DNA of 64,000 bases. Origin: UBA3792 sp045114775 (lineage in GTDB: Bacteria > Bacillota > Clostridia > Christensenellales > CAG-138). Below are positions 31,564 through 39,089 of this stretch, one piece after another. Position 1 is the stretch's first letter; each line of letters starts with the position of its first letter. The stretch covers positions 1 through 64,000 of the forward strand of contig JBGULC010000022.1 in assembly GCA_045114775.1 (NCBI GenBank). Direction: 5' to 3'. The translations under genes were made by a program, and so were the position numbers. The notes beneath the pieces were generated by a model that ran no database searches, was not told where the DNA came from, and worked only from the letters and a program-made list of their open reading frames with translations.

Positions 31564-32117
31564 GGCAGCAGATCCTCGACGATCGTCTTCCACGCCGCAT
31601 AGCTGCGCGCGCCGACGATCGGATTCGCGATCTCGTGTCCCGTGCTGTCAAAGAACACGGTTGCGGGAATGGCGTCAAAGCGCTTGACGAGGTCGATGAG
31701 CGAACCGGCGGGCTCCACAACGGGGTAAGAAACGCCCTTTGCCTGCATGATCGCCTTCACGTTCTCAATGCCGGTCGGATTGCAGAGAAGCCCGATGATC
31801 AGCACGTTCGGGTATTCCCGATGGATACGCGCAAGCGCCGGCAGCTCGCCGACGCACGGACCGCACCAATCCGCCCAGCAGTTGATGATGACGAGATCAT
31901 ACTCTCGAATGACGCCCGCGCGGATCTCTCTGCCGTCGACGGTGAGTGTATTGAAGCTGAGATCGCCGACGGTTTCCGGAAAGTCTGACATAGGCTCGCC
32001 CGAAAGCGGCGGCAGCTCCTCGGACGCCGCAGCGTCCTTTGCTGGGGTGCTGCGTTCCGTGACGCTGAGCGCAAGCAGCATCAGTGCGCAGAGGATAATA
32101 ATGATCAGTCGTTTCAA
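31560..32117 (-). CDS. TlpA-like exported thioredoxin
   Basis: 185 residues from a TTG at 32117 (AGGA 10 nt upstream). N-terminal membrane signal/anchor, then a thioredoxin fold with active site WADWCGPC (C85, C88) and the cis-Pro segment AIPATVFF. TlpA/ResA proteins reduce or isomerise disulphides outside the membrane. First gene of the three-gene redox operon. Confidence 0.9.
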   Translation of the reverse strand: MKRLIIIILCALMLLALSVTERSTPAKDAAASEELPPLSGEPMSDFPETVGDLSFNTLTVDGREIRAGVIREYDLVIINCWADWCGPCVGELPALARIHREYPNVLIIGLLCNPTGIENVKAIMQAKGVSYPVVEPAGSLIDLVKRFDAIPATVFFDSTGHEIANPIVGARSYAAWKTIVEDLLP

Positions 32118-32180
32118 AACTCGTTTTTCCTGTCTTTTTTCTCAGTATACCGCGTTTTGCCGCTTTTGATGATCGCGACC

Positions 32181-32957
32181 TCAGTACCGACGTCCCTGCA
32201 TGGCCCGGCTGTTATAGGCAACCGTTTTTCTGACAGAACGGACGCCGAAAATCAAAAGCAGGACGCCGCCCGTCAAGAACAGAAACGCGCCGACAAAGAA
32301 GAACACAATGAGCTCCTCCGGGACGTAAGACCCGAAGGCAGCCCAAACGACGCCCTCGAGCAGAAACACCAGAGCCGTAGCCAGCAGGACCGCGCCGATG
32401 ACGATCATCACGATCCCGCCCGCCTTGGACTTCAACTGCGGACGCGGCGGCGAATAAACCGACGCATAGACCGGCTGCTGTGCCCACACCGGCTGCGCGG
32501 GATTTCCGTACGGATTCTGCGCCGTCTGCGGCGGCACGTATCCGGCATACGGATTTTGCGTCGGCTGCGGCGGCACGTATCCGGCATACGGATTCTGCGT
32601 CGGCTGCAACGGAACGCTTTCGGCTTCCGGCGTCTGTACCGGCTGCGGCGGAACATATCCCGCTTCCGGCGCTTGCACCGGCTGTGCCGGAACAAACGCG
32701 CCGTCCGGACCCGAATCGTCCGCGATCCGGTCGTTCTCCGCTGCGACGGTTTCGTCGTTTTCCGGGATCTCCTCCCGCTTGTTGTCCGTCGGGATCCAAA
32801 CGGGCATTTTCATCCGTTCGTCCTCCGGATCCTGCGCGGGTCTTGACCGCACGGGACGCTGTCGCACGGGACGCGCATCATCCACGCGCGTTCCGCAGTG
32901 CATGCAGAATGCATCCCCTTCTTCCATCAGTGTTCCACAGCGCTTGCAGTAAGGCAT
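32181..32957 (-). CDS. Zinc-ribbon membrane protein with Pro/Gln repeats
   Basis: 258 residues. N-terminal zinc ribbon (CxxC at 4/7 and 18/21), an Arg/Pro segment, then a repeat region with copies of NPYAGYVPPQPTQ (about 95-150) and two transmembrane helices (about 180-200 and 217-238). The end GGVLLLIFGVRSVRKTVAYNSR is shared with the next two paralogues. Function unknown. Confidence 0.85.
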   Translation of the reverse strand: MPYCKRCGTLMEEGDAFCMHCGTRVDDARPVRQRPVRSRPAQDPEDERMKMPVWIPTDNKREEIPENDETVAAENDRIADDSGPDGAFVPAQPVQAPEAGYVPPQPVQTPEAESVPLQPTQNPYAGYVPPQPTQNPYAGYVPPQTAQNPYGNPAQPVWAQQPVYASVYSPPRPQLKSKAGGIVMIVIGAVLLATALVFLLEGVVWAAFGSYVPEELIVFFFVGAFLFLTGGVLLLIFGVRSVRKTVAYNSRAMQGRRY

Positions 32958-33006
32958 ACTCTTTTCCTCTTCTCCGTTCCCTCGGGTTACGCGGATCTAT
33001 GCCGCA

Positions 33007-33561
33007 TCAAAGACTTGCGTTGTAGCGATTGACGTTTTTGACCTTGCGGATACCGAACAGCAGCAGCAAAAGGCCGCCGGCGAGGAAGGTCAAAGCCATC
33101 GTGACGCCCGCCGCGATCATCGCACTTGCTTCGGCGTCGCCTTCCGCAAGGGTAATGATCATCCCAAACAGGAAGAATGCAAAAACGGCGAGCAAGATCG
33201 AACCGAAAATGATCATGGTAATGCCGCCGCCCTTGCCAAGGGGCCGCTTCGGAACCACGAACGTCGGCTGCGCATAGCCGTTCGGCTGATTCACATACTG
33301 CGCCCATGCAGGCTGCACCGGCTGTGCGGGCTGCTGCACCGGCTGTACGGGCTGCTGCACCGGAGCGGGCGCGGGCCGTTCGGGCGCGCGGGTCGGGTCC
33401 CAGGGCTGAGACGGAACGGCAGCCACCGTCTGATCCTCATCTTCAAAGGGCAGGAAACCGCGGTCGATCGGTTCCGACGCTTTGGGCACGGGGTTTCCGC
33501 ATTCGCCGCAGAATACGTCGTCATCGTTCAACGCGGCACCGCAACATTCACAATACTTCAT
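33007..33561 (-). CDS. Zinc-ribbon membrane protein (paralogue)
   Basis: 184 residues from the ATG at 33561 (AAGGAGG 8 nt upstream). Zinc ribbon with CxxC at 4/7 and 18/21, a Pro/Gln linker with VQQPVQPVQQPAQPVQ repeats, then two helices around GGITMIIFGSILLAVFAFF and GGLLLLLFGIRKVKN. Tandem duplicate of its neighbours. Confidence 0.85.
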   Translation of the reverse strand: MKYCECCGAALNDDDVFCGECGNPVPKASEPIDRGFLPFEDEDQTVAAVPSQPWDPTRAPERPAPAPVQQPVQPVQQPAQPVQPAWAQYVNQPNGYAQPTFVVPKRPLGKGGGITMIIFGSILLAVFAFFLFGMIITLAEGDAEASAMIAAGVTMALTFLAGGLLLLLFGIRKVKNVNRYNASL

Positions 33562-33624
33562 GACAGATTCCTCCTTGGTATGATTTGATACGATTGCAGA
33601 CAATTAACTTTTGTTCGTTCTGTG

Positions 33625-33831
33625 TCACTGTTCGTATTCGGACAGGACCCGTTTGTTATAGACGTCCGCTCTCGGAACGGGGATATATACGACGTTCTGT
33701 ACCTACGCGGGTTGCTGCTGTCCGGGATCGTAAACGGCGTCCGAAACGCTTTGCGTGATTCGCGCGTCGCATTCCGTGCAGAACGAATCCCCTTCCCTTA
33801 AAGGCGCGCCGCAGCGATAGCAATATTTCAT
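33625..33831 (-). pseudogene. Truncated zinc-ribbon paralogue with in-frame TAG
   Basis: From the ATG at 33831 (AAGGAG 8 nt upstream) 42 codons encode an intact zinc ribbon (CxxC at 4/7 and 18/21) and a short tail ending QQQPA, then TAG at 33703-33705. The same frame stays open for another 25 codons to a TGA at 33625-33627 and contains DVYNKRVLSEYEQ-like sequence, reminiscent of the basic ends of the paralogues. The transmembrane part is missing. It may be a decayed copy or a genuine 42-residue soluble protein. Confidence 0.55.
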
Positions 33832-33876
33832 GACAGGTTCTCCTTGATTTGCTTTTTCGGAATATATCGTAAACGA

Positions 33877-34515
33877 TCAGCAGCTTTTGTCGGTTCCTTT
33901 GATCTTGGCGTTGTAATCGTTTACACGCCTTAGCTTTTTGATCCCGAAGATCAGAAGCAGCACGCCGCCGCCGAGAAACCCTGCAGAAACGACGAGCAGC
34001 GACAGGGAACCGGATGGATCTTGCCCGGCGCCGATGTAGATGACGCCGGAGACCAGATTGTACAGAAGCACGAGGAAGCTCAACAACAGGATCCCGCCGA
34101 ACACGATCATGACGATCGCGCCGCCTTTGGATCTTTCTTTTACGGGCGCTGTGTATACGGGCTGCGTGGGCGGTGTATAAACCGGCGCCGCGGGAGGCGT
34201 ATTACCGGTCCGAAGAGGCTGCCGCTCCGCGGGCGCCGCGGGCCCCGGCTGCGGTCTTTTTGCCCATCCTGGCGCAGCCGAAACGGTCCGCTCCGGATCT
34301 CCATCCTCTGCGGCTGTAAAAACATGCTCCGTTTTCCTCTCCGCTGCGGCCGAAACAGTCTTCTCCGGATTTCTCTCCGCCACAGCCGAAACCGTCTTCT
34401 CCATGTCACTCTCCGCTGCGGTCGAAACGGTCTCCCTCGGTGCGATCGTACCGCATTCCGGACAAATCAGTTCTCCATCCTTCAGCAACGCGCCGCAGCA
34501 TTCGCACTTTACCAT
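33877..34515 (-). CDS. Zinc-ribbon membrane protein (paralogue)
   Basis: 212 residues. Zinc ribbon (CxxC at 4/7 and 18/21), a linker with three degenerate EKTVSAxAER repeats (about 38-75) and a Pro-rich stretch, then two helices (about 132-158 and 165-190) ending GGVLLLIFGIKKLRRVNDYN. Ribosome site GGGGGAG. Same architecture as the genes at 32181 and 33007. Confidence 0.85.
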   Translation of the reverse strand: MVKCECCGALLKDGELICPECGTIAPRETVSTAAESDMEKTVSAVAERNPEKTVSAAAERKTEHVFTAAEDGDPERTVSAAPGWAKRPQPGPAAPAERQPLRTGNTPPAAPVYTPPTQPVYTAPVKERSKGGAIVMIVFGGILLLSFLVLLYNLVSGVIYIGAGQDPSGSLSLLVVSAGFLGGGVLLLIFGIKKLRRVNDYNAKIKGTDKSC

Positions 34516-34600
34516 GTATTCTCCCCCTCTGCCGATTTTATTCTAATATTATATGATTTTTTCGCCGCAAAGTCAACGCAATCTTTTTTTGAAAAACCTC

Positions 34601-34655
34601 TTGACAACCGTGTATAAACTGTTATAATTGTGTATGCACAGTAAGCACAATTATC
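34601..34655 (+). promoter_or_regulatory. Promoter and candidate GntR operator of the ABC-2 operon
   Basis: TTGACA (34601-34606), 16 bp, TATAAT (34623-34628). Overlapping and following it are GTGTATAAACTG and TGTGTATGCACA-like half-sites, the latter an imperfect palindrome (TGTG-n4-CACA at about 34629-34640), suited to the GntR/YtrA repressor encoded at the end of the operon. Confidence 0.65.
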
Positions 34656-34667
34656 ACAGGAGGGCGT

Positions 34668-35531
34668 ATGAAGATCTTAGAGATACAGAATCTGCGCAAG
34701 GCGTACCCGAGCTTCCTTTTGGACGACGTCAGCTTCGACGTGGAAGAGGGAAGCATCATGGGCTTTATCGGCCGCAACGGCGCGGGCAAAACCACGACGA
34801 TCAAGAGCGTGCTGCGGCTCGTCCACGCGGACGGCGGCAGGGTGCTCTTCGAAGGGAAGGACCTTTGGGAAAACGAAACCGCATGCAAGAAGCAGATCGG
34901 GCTGGTGCTCGGCGAATTCAACTTTTACAAGCGCAAGAAGCTCCGTTCGATCGCCGCGGTCACGAAGCAGTTCTATGAAGATTGGGATGAGGAAACGTAC
35001 CGGACGCTGATGCAGCGCTTCTCCCTCGACCCGGAAAAGAAGATCTGCGAGCTCAGTCAGGGTATGCGCGTAAAGTTTGCGCTGGCGCTCGCGCTTTCGC
35101 ACCGGGCGAAGCTTCTGATCCTCGACGAGCCGACGAGCGGACTGGACCCCGTCTCCCGCGACGAGCTTTTAGACATTTTCCGCAGCATCATCGAGGACGG
35201 CGAGCACAGCATCCTGTTCTCGACGCACATCATCTCGGACCTCGAAAAATGCGCGGACTACATCACCTACATCAAGGGCGGTAAAATCGTCGTTTCGACC
35301 GATGCGGACAGCTTCAAGGATGCGTACCGGCTCGTTTCCGGCGAAGCGGATCAGCTCGAGCGCTTCCGCAGTACTCTCATCGGCTATCGCGCGCACGCGT
35401 TCGGCTTCACGGGACTGATGCACGCGGAGGACGCGGAGCGCGCCGAAGGGCTCAAGGTCGCGCCTGCGGATATGGAATCCATTATGATCTACACGGAAAA
35501 GGAGGACGGCCATGAAAGCGCTGCTCAGTAA
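34668..35531 (+). CDS. ABC transporter ATPase (YtrB-like)
   Basis: 287 residues. Walker A GRNGAGKTT, signature LSQGMRVK and Walker B LLILDEPTSGLDP, H-loop FSTHIISD. A single ABC cassette with a ~65-residue C-terminal extension. AGGAGG 4-5 nt before ATG. First gene of an ATPase / permease / GntR operon, a common arrangement in Firmicute envelope-stress or antimicrobial-peptide response systems. Confidence 0.92.
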   Translation: MKILEIQNLRKAYPSFLLDDVSFDVEEGSIMGFIGRNGAGKTTTIKSVLRLVHADGGRVLFEGKDLWENETACKKQIGLVLGEFNFYKRKKLRSIAAVTKQFYEDWDEETYRTLMQRFSLDPEKKICELSQGMRVKFALALALSHRAKLLILDEPTSGLDPVSRDELLDIFRSIIEDGEHSILFSTHIISDLEKCADYITYIKGGKIVVSTDADSFKDAYRLVSGEADQLERFRSTLIGYRAHAFGFTGLMHAEDAERAEGLKVAPADMESIMIYTEKEDGHESAAQ

Positions 35532-36207
35532 AGAATTCAAGCTCTGTCTGCATCCCGCGTTGTTCATCTACCTCGCGTTGATTTTGATGCTGCTCATTCC
35601 GAACTATCCGTACCTTGTTTCGTGCTTCTTCGTCTGCAACGGGATCTTCTTCTGCTTCCAGCAGGCGCGTGAAAACGGCGATGCGATGTACACCGCGATG
35701 CTGCCGGTCAGCAAAGCGCAGGCGGTCAAGGCGCGGTGTCTTTTCGTCGTCATCATCGAGATGATCGACGTCGTGCTCATGGCGGCTATGTGCGCGTTCG
35801 CGCTCGTCGCGATGCCGGAAACGAACGGCGGCGGCACGGATCACAGCCTCTCCCTCATTGCCTTTGCGCTCGTGCTGTTTGCGATCTTCAACATTATCTA
35901 TCTGCCGAGCTTCTACAAGACCGGCTATAAGGCGGGCACGGCGTTTCTGAAGAGCGCGATCGGAATCTGGATCTGGATCATCCTCTCCGACGGCATGATG
36001 ATCGCGTCCAACGCGGTCATGGAAAGCGGCGTGGATATCGCGTTCTTCCGCTTCATTCATGAGAATATCGACTGCATGCCGAAGACGGCCGAGGCTCTGA
36101 CCGTGCAGGCGATCCTGTTCGGCGCGGGGCTTCTCCTCTACGTCGTCTGCACGCTGCTTGCGGCGAAGATCTCCGTGAAGCGCTACGAAAAGGTCAGCGT
36201 CGCATGA
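35512..36207 (+). CDS. ABC-2 type permease
   Basis: 231 residues with six hydrophobic helices; an N-terminal ALLSKEFKLCLHPALF motif is typical of ABC-2 permeases of this operon type. Overlaps the ATPase gene by 20 bp. Presumed membrane partner of that ATPase; substrate unknown. Confidence 0.9.
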   Translation: MKALLSKEFKLCLHPALFIYLALILMLLIPNYPYLVSCFFVCNGIFFCFQQARENGDAMYTAMLPVSKAQAVKARCLFVVIIEMIDVVLMAAMCAFALVAMPETNGGGTDHSLSLIAFALVLFAIFNIIYLPSFYKTGYKAGTAFLKSAIGIWIWIILSDGMMIASNAVMESGVDIAFFRFIHENIDCMPKTAEALTVQAILFGAGLLLYVVCTLLAAKISVKRYEKVSVA

Positions 36208-36569
36208 ACCTGTCCGTCAACCCGAACGACAAGACGCCGATCTACCGGCAGTTATACGATCAGATCGCGAGCGACGTGCTTTCCGGGTTCCTTGCCCCCG
36301 GCACGCCGCTTCCGCCGATCCGCACGGTGAGCCGCGAGCTCGGTGTTTCGATGATCACGGTGCGCTCCGCGTGGGAGATGCTCGAGCGTGACGGGTATCT
36401 TCTGACGCGTGCGGGCAGCGGCTGCTTTGTCGCGCCGATCAACGAACTGCACCGGCAGAACAAGGTGGATGAGCGGCTTTCCACCGCCGTCGACGCGCTT
36501 GTTGCCGACGCAAAATCGCTGGGCGTGGATCGCGATGCGCTGCTTGAAATGATCAAGGAACGATTCTGA
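36204..36569 (+). CDS. GntR-family regulator (YtrA subfamily)
   Basis: 121 residues: GntR winged helix (PIYRQLYDQIASDVLSG, LPPIRTVSRELGVSMITVRS, GYLLTRAGSGCFV) with only a short helical tail, the size and form of YtrA-type regulators. ATGA overlap with the permease gene. Probably represses the operon from the sites at 34601-34655. Its TGA stop merges with the first unit of the adjacent hairpin array. Confidence 0.92.
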   Translation: MNLSVNPNDKTPIYRQLYDQIASDVLSGFLAPGTPLPPIRTVSRELGVSMITVRSAWEMLERDGYLLTRAGSGCFVAPINELHRQNKVDERLSTAVDALVADAKSLGVDRDALLEMIKERF

Positions 36570-36676
36570 TACGCCACAGGCGCAATGATATGTTCCGCAG
36601 ATACGGAACGTGATATATCCCTTCGGGATGTGATATACGCCTGCGGCGTGTGATATGTTCCTTCGGGAACGTTCAG
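36567..36676. repeat. GTGATAT-linked hairpin array
   Basis: Four to five hairpins with different but self-complementary stems (GTTCCG/CGGAAC, ATCCC/GGGAT, ACGCC/GGCGT, GTTCCC/GGGAAC) are joined by the constant word GTGATAT. Stems vary and linkers stay fixed, so pairing appears to be conserved rather than sequence. The first unit starts at the stop codon of the GntR gene. Confidence 0.7.
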
Positions 36677-36730
36677 GAAGATTCTCCTGCCGGAGAATCC
36701 CGGATCGAATCTCCTCTTCCGTCCGCCTTG

Positions 36731-37003
36731 CGGCTGCCACCTTCCCTTGCACAGGGAGGGCAAGACGTTCCGCTGTTGCGGCGGGGCGCCGAGAACGTCG
36801 CCCTCTGCGACGTCCGTGCGATCATGGCTCCCCTGTGTAAGGGGAGCTGGCTGCGAAGCAGACTGAGGGGTTGTAAGGTTGGGATACGCACGATCAACAA
36901 CCCTTCCGTCAGCCTTGCTTCGCTTCGGCTGCCACCCTCCCTTGCACAGGGAGGGCAAGACGTTCCGCTGTTGCGGCGGGGCGCCGAGAACGTCGCCCTC
37001 TGC
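36731..37003. repeat. 78-bp direct repeat pair within a CCCTCC-type field
   Basis: 36731-36808 and 36926-37003 are identical except one base; each includes TCCCTTGCACAGGGAGGG and a TTGCGGCGGGGCGCC core. Between them lies a GGCTCCCCTGTGTAAGGGGAGC inverted repeat, also present at 30.47 kb. No coding content in 36677-37125. Confidence 0.8.
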
Positions 37004-37125
37004 ACGGCTTTTCTGCGAATCCCCCTCATCCGGCTCGCTTCGCGATCCACCTTCCCCACTCCGGGGGAAGGCTTTCGGAACGCGAACACACCGCAAGAAG
37101 AAGGCTTTTTTTTCCTATTCACGCA

Positions 37126-37155
37126 AAAACAGGACGGCAAAAACCGTCCTGTTTT
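37126..37155. terminator. Terminator after the ABC exporter genes
   Basis: A 12-bp stem (37126-37137 with 37144-37155, loop CAAAAA) with T-runs on both sides. Confidence 0.85.
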
Positions 37156-37166
37156 GTTTTTTCAAA

Positions 37167-39089
37167 TTAACTCAATTCAGATGTTCCCGTGCAAAGCTCG
37201 TAATACTTGCCCTTTTGCTTCAGCAGCGCGTCGTGGTCGCCGCGCTCGATGATCCTGCCGTTTTCGAGGACCATGATGCAGTCGGAGTTGCGGACCGTAC
37301 TGAGACGATGCGCGATCACGAACACCGTGCGTCCGTGCATCAGCGCGTCCATGCCTTTCTCGATGTGCTTCTCGGTGCGAGTGTCGATCGAGCTCGTCGC
37401 CTCGTCGAGGATCAGCACCGGCGGATCGGAGACCGCGGCCCTTGCGATCGCAAGCAGCTGCCGCTGTCCCTGCGAAAGATTCGCGCCGTCCGCGACAAGC
37501 TGGGTCTGATAGCCCTCGGGCAGATGTGTGATGAAGAAATCCGCGTTCGCGATCTTTGCCGCCTCGATGCATTCCTCGTCCGTCGCGTCCAGCCGCCCGT
37601 AACGGATGTTCTCCATGACCGTGCCGGAGAACAGGTGCGTGTCCTGCAGCACCATGCCGAGCGAGGACCGCAGCGCGTTCTTTTTGATCTCGCGGATCGG
37701 GATGCCGTCGTAGGTGATCGTGCCGTCCGCAATGTCGTAGAAGCGGTTGATCAGGTTCGTGATCGTCGTCTTGCCCGCGCCCGTTGAGCCCACGAACGCG
37801 ATCTTCTGCCCCGGATGCGCGTACAGCGTAACGTCCGAAAGCACCTGCTTCTTGCCGTCATAGCTGAAGTCGACGTCGGTGAAGCGCACCTCGCCGCGCA
37901 GCGGCACAAGCTCCTCCCCGCGTTTCCACGCCCAATGCCCGGTGCGGCGGTCGGTCTCTTTGAGCGTCCCGTCCTTCTCCTCGACGCGCACCAGCGTGAC
38001 CGTACCCTCGTCGACCTCGGCGGGCATGTCTATGAGCGCAAAGATGCGCTCCGCGCCCGCAAGCGCAAGGAGGATCGAGTTGAACTGCTGCGAGATCTGC
38101 GAAATGCGGTTAGAAACCTGCCGCACGAACTGCAGGGACGCGATCAGCGCGCTGCCTTCCACCAGAAACGCCTGATGCGAGGCGAACCATGTGTTTTCGA
38201 GCAGAAACTCCTCGCCCGGGACCGGCGCCGCCAGCAGCACGCCGACGGTGCAGGTGATTGCATAAAAGATATGGGAGATGTTGTTCATCAGCGGACCGAC
38301 GATGCTGGCGTAGGTGTTCGCGTCGGTCGCGACCTTGCAGAGCTCGTCGTTGTGGACCTTGAAGCCCGCCTTTGCCTTGTCCTCGTGGGTAAAGACCTTG
38401 ACGACCTTCTGCCCCTCCATCATCTCCTCGATGTAGCCGTTGACCGCCGCCAGCTCATACTGCTGCTTCTTGAAGTTGCGGCGGCTCTTTTTCGTGACGC
38501 CGCGCATCACGTAGAACACGGTCACGCCCATGCAGATCATGATGAACACGACCGGAATGGACAGGGACGCCATCATCCCGAACACGAAGACCAGCGAGGA
38601 GATCGAAATCAGCATCTGCGTGATCGAATGGTGCAGCAGTTCGTTGACCGCCTCGGTATCGTTGGTATAATAGCTCATCAGCTCGCCGTGCGTGCGTCCG
38701 TCGAAGAACGAGATCGGGAGCGACTGCATCTTCTCGAACATCTCCTTGCGCAGCGCGCACATGACGCGCGCGGAGCATGAGAGCATCAGCCGGTTCAGCA
38801 GGAAGTTGGTGACGACGGCGATCGCGTACAGGATCGCCATGCCGATGAGCAGCGCGGTATACTTTGCCATGTCCGCGCCGATCCCGGCTTCGAGCACCTT
38901 GACGAGCTGCTTCGTCATCAGCACCGCGTAGTTGGACGCGGCGGAATACGCAAGGATCGAAATGATCGAAACGATCAGGATCCCGGTGCAGTTTTTGAAA
39001 TAGCGGAACAGGCGAACGAGCGTTTTCAGCGGCTTCTCAGCGCGCTTTCCGCCCATCTTGCTGTTGAAAGAGCTTCCTCTCGGCGGCAT
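37167..39089 (-). CDS. ABC exporter half-transporter, catalytic subunit
   Basis: 640 residues: six-helix type IV exporter domain (about 25-345), then an ABC cassette with Walker A GSTGAGKTT, signature LSQGQRQ, Walker B VLILDEATSSID (canonical catalytic Glu) and switch IAHRLST. It pairs with the degenerate partner encoded just upstream (stop/start overlap TAATG), forming a heterodimeric exporter of the BmrCD/LmrCD/TM287-288 type. Substrate not predictable; multidrug or lipid-like cargo is common. Confidence 0.92.
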   Translation of the reverse strand: MPPRGSSFNSKMGGKRAEKPLKTLVRLFRYFKNCTGILIVSIISILAYSAASNYAVLMTKQLVKVLEAGIGADMAKYTALLIGMAILYAIAVVTNFLLNRLMLSCSARVMCALRKEMFEKMQSLPISFFDGRTHGELMSYYTNDTEAVNELLHHSITQMLISISSLVFVFGMMASLSIPVVFIMICMGVTVFYVMRGVTKKSRRNFKKQQYELAAVNGYIEEMMEGQKVVKVFTHEDKAKAGFKVHNDELCKVATDANTYASIVGPLMNNISHIFYAITCTVGVLLAAPVPGEEFLLENTWFASHQAFLVEGSALIASLQFVRQVSNRISQISQQFNSILLALAGAERIFALIDMPAEVDEGTVTLVRVEEKDGTLKETDRRTGHWAWKRGEELVPLRGEVRFTDVDFSYDGKKQVLSDVTLYAHPGQKIAFVGSTGAGKTTITNLINRFYDIADGTITYDGIPIREIKKNALRSSLGMVLQDTHLFSGTVMENIRYGRLDATDEECIEAAKIANADFFITHLPEGYQTQLVADGANLSQGQRQLLAIARAAVSDPPVLILDEATSSIDTRTEKHIEKGMDALMHGRTVFVIAHRLSTVRNSDCIMVLENGRIIERGDHDALLKQKGKYYELCTGTSELS

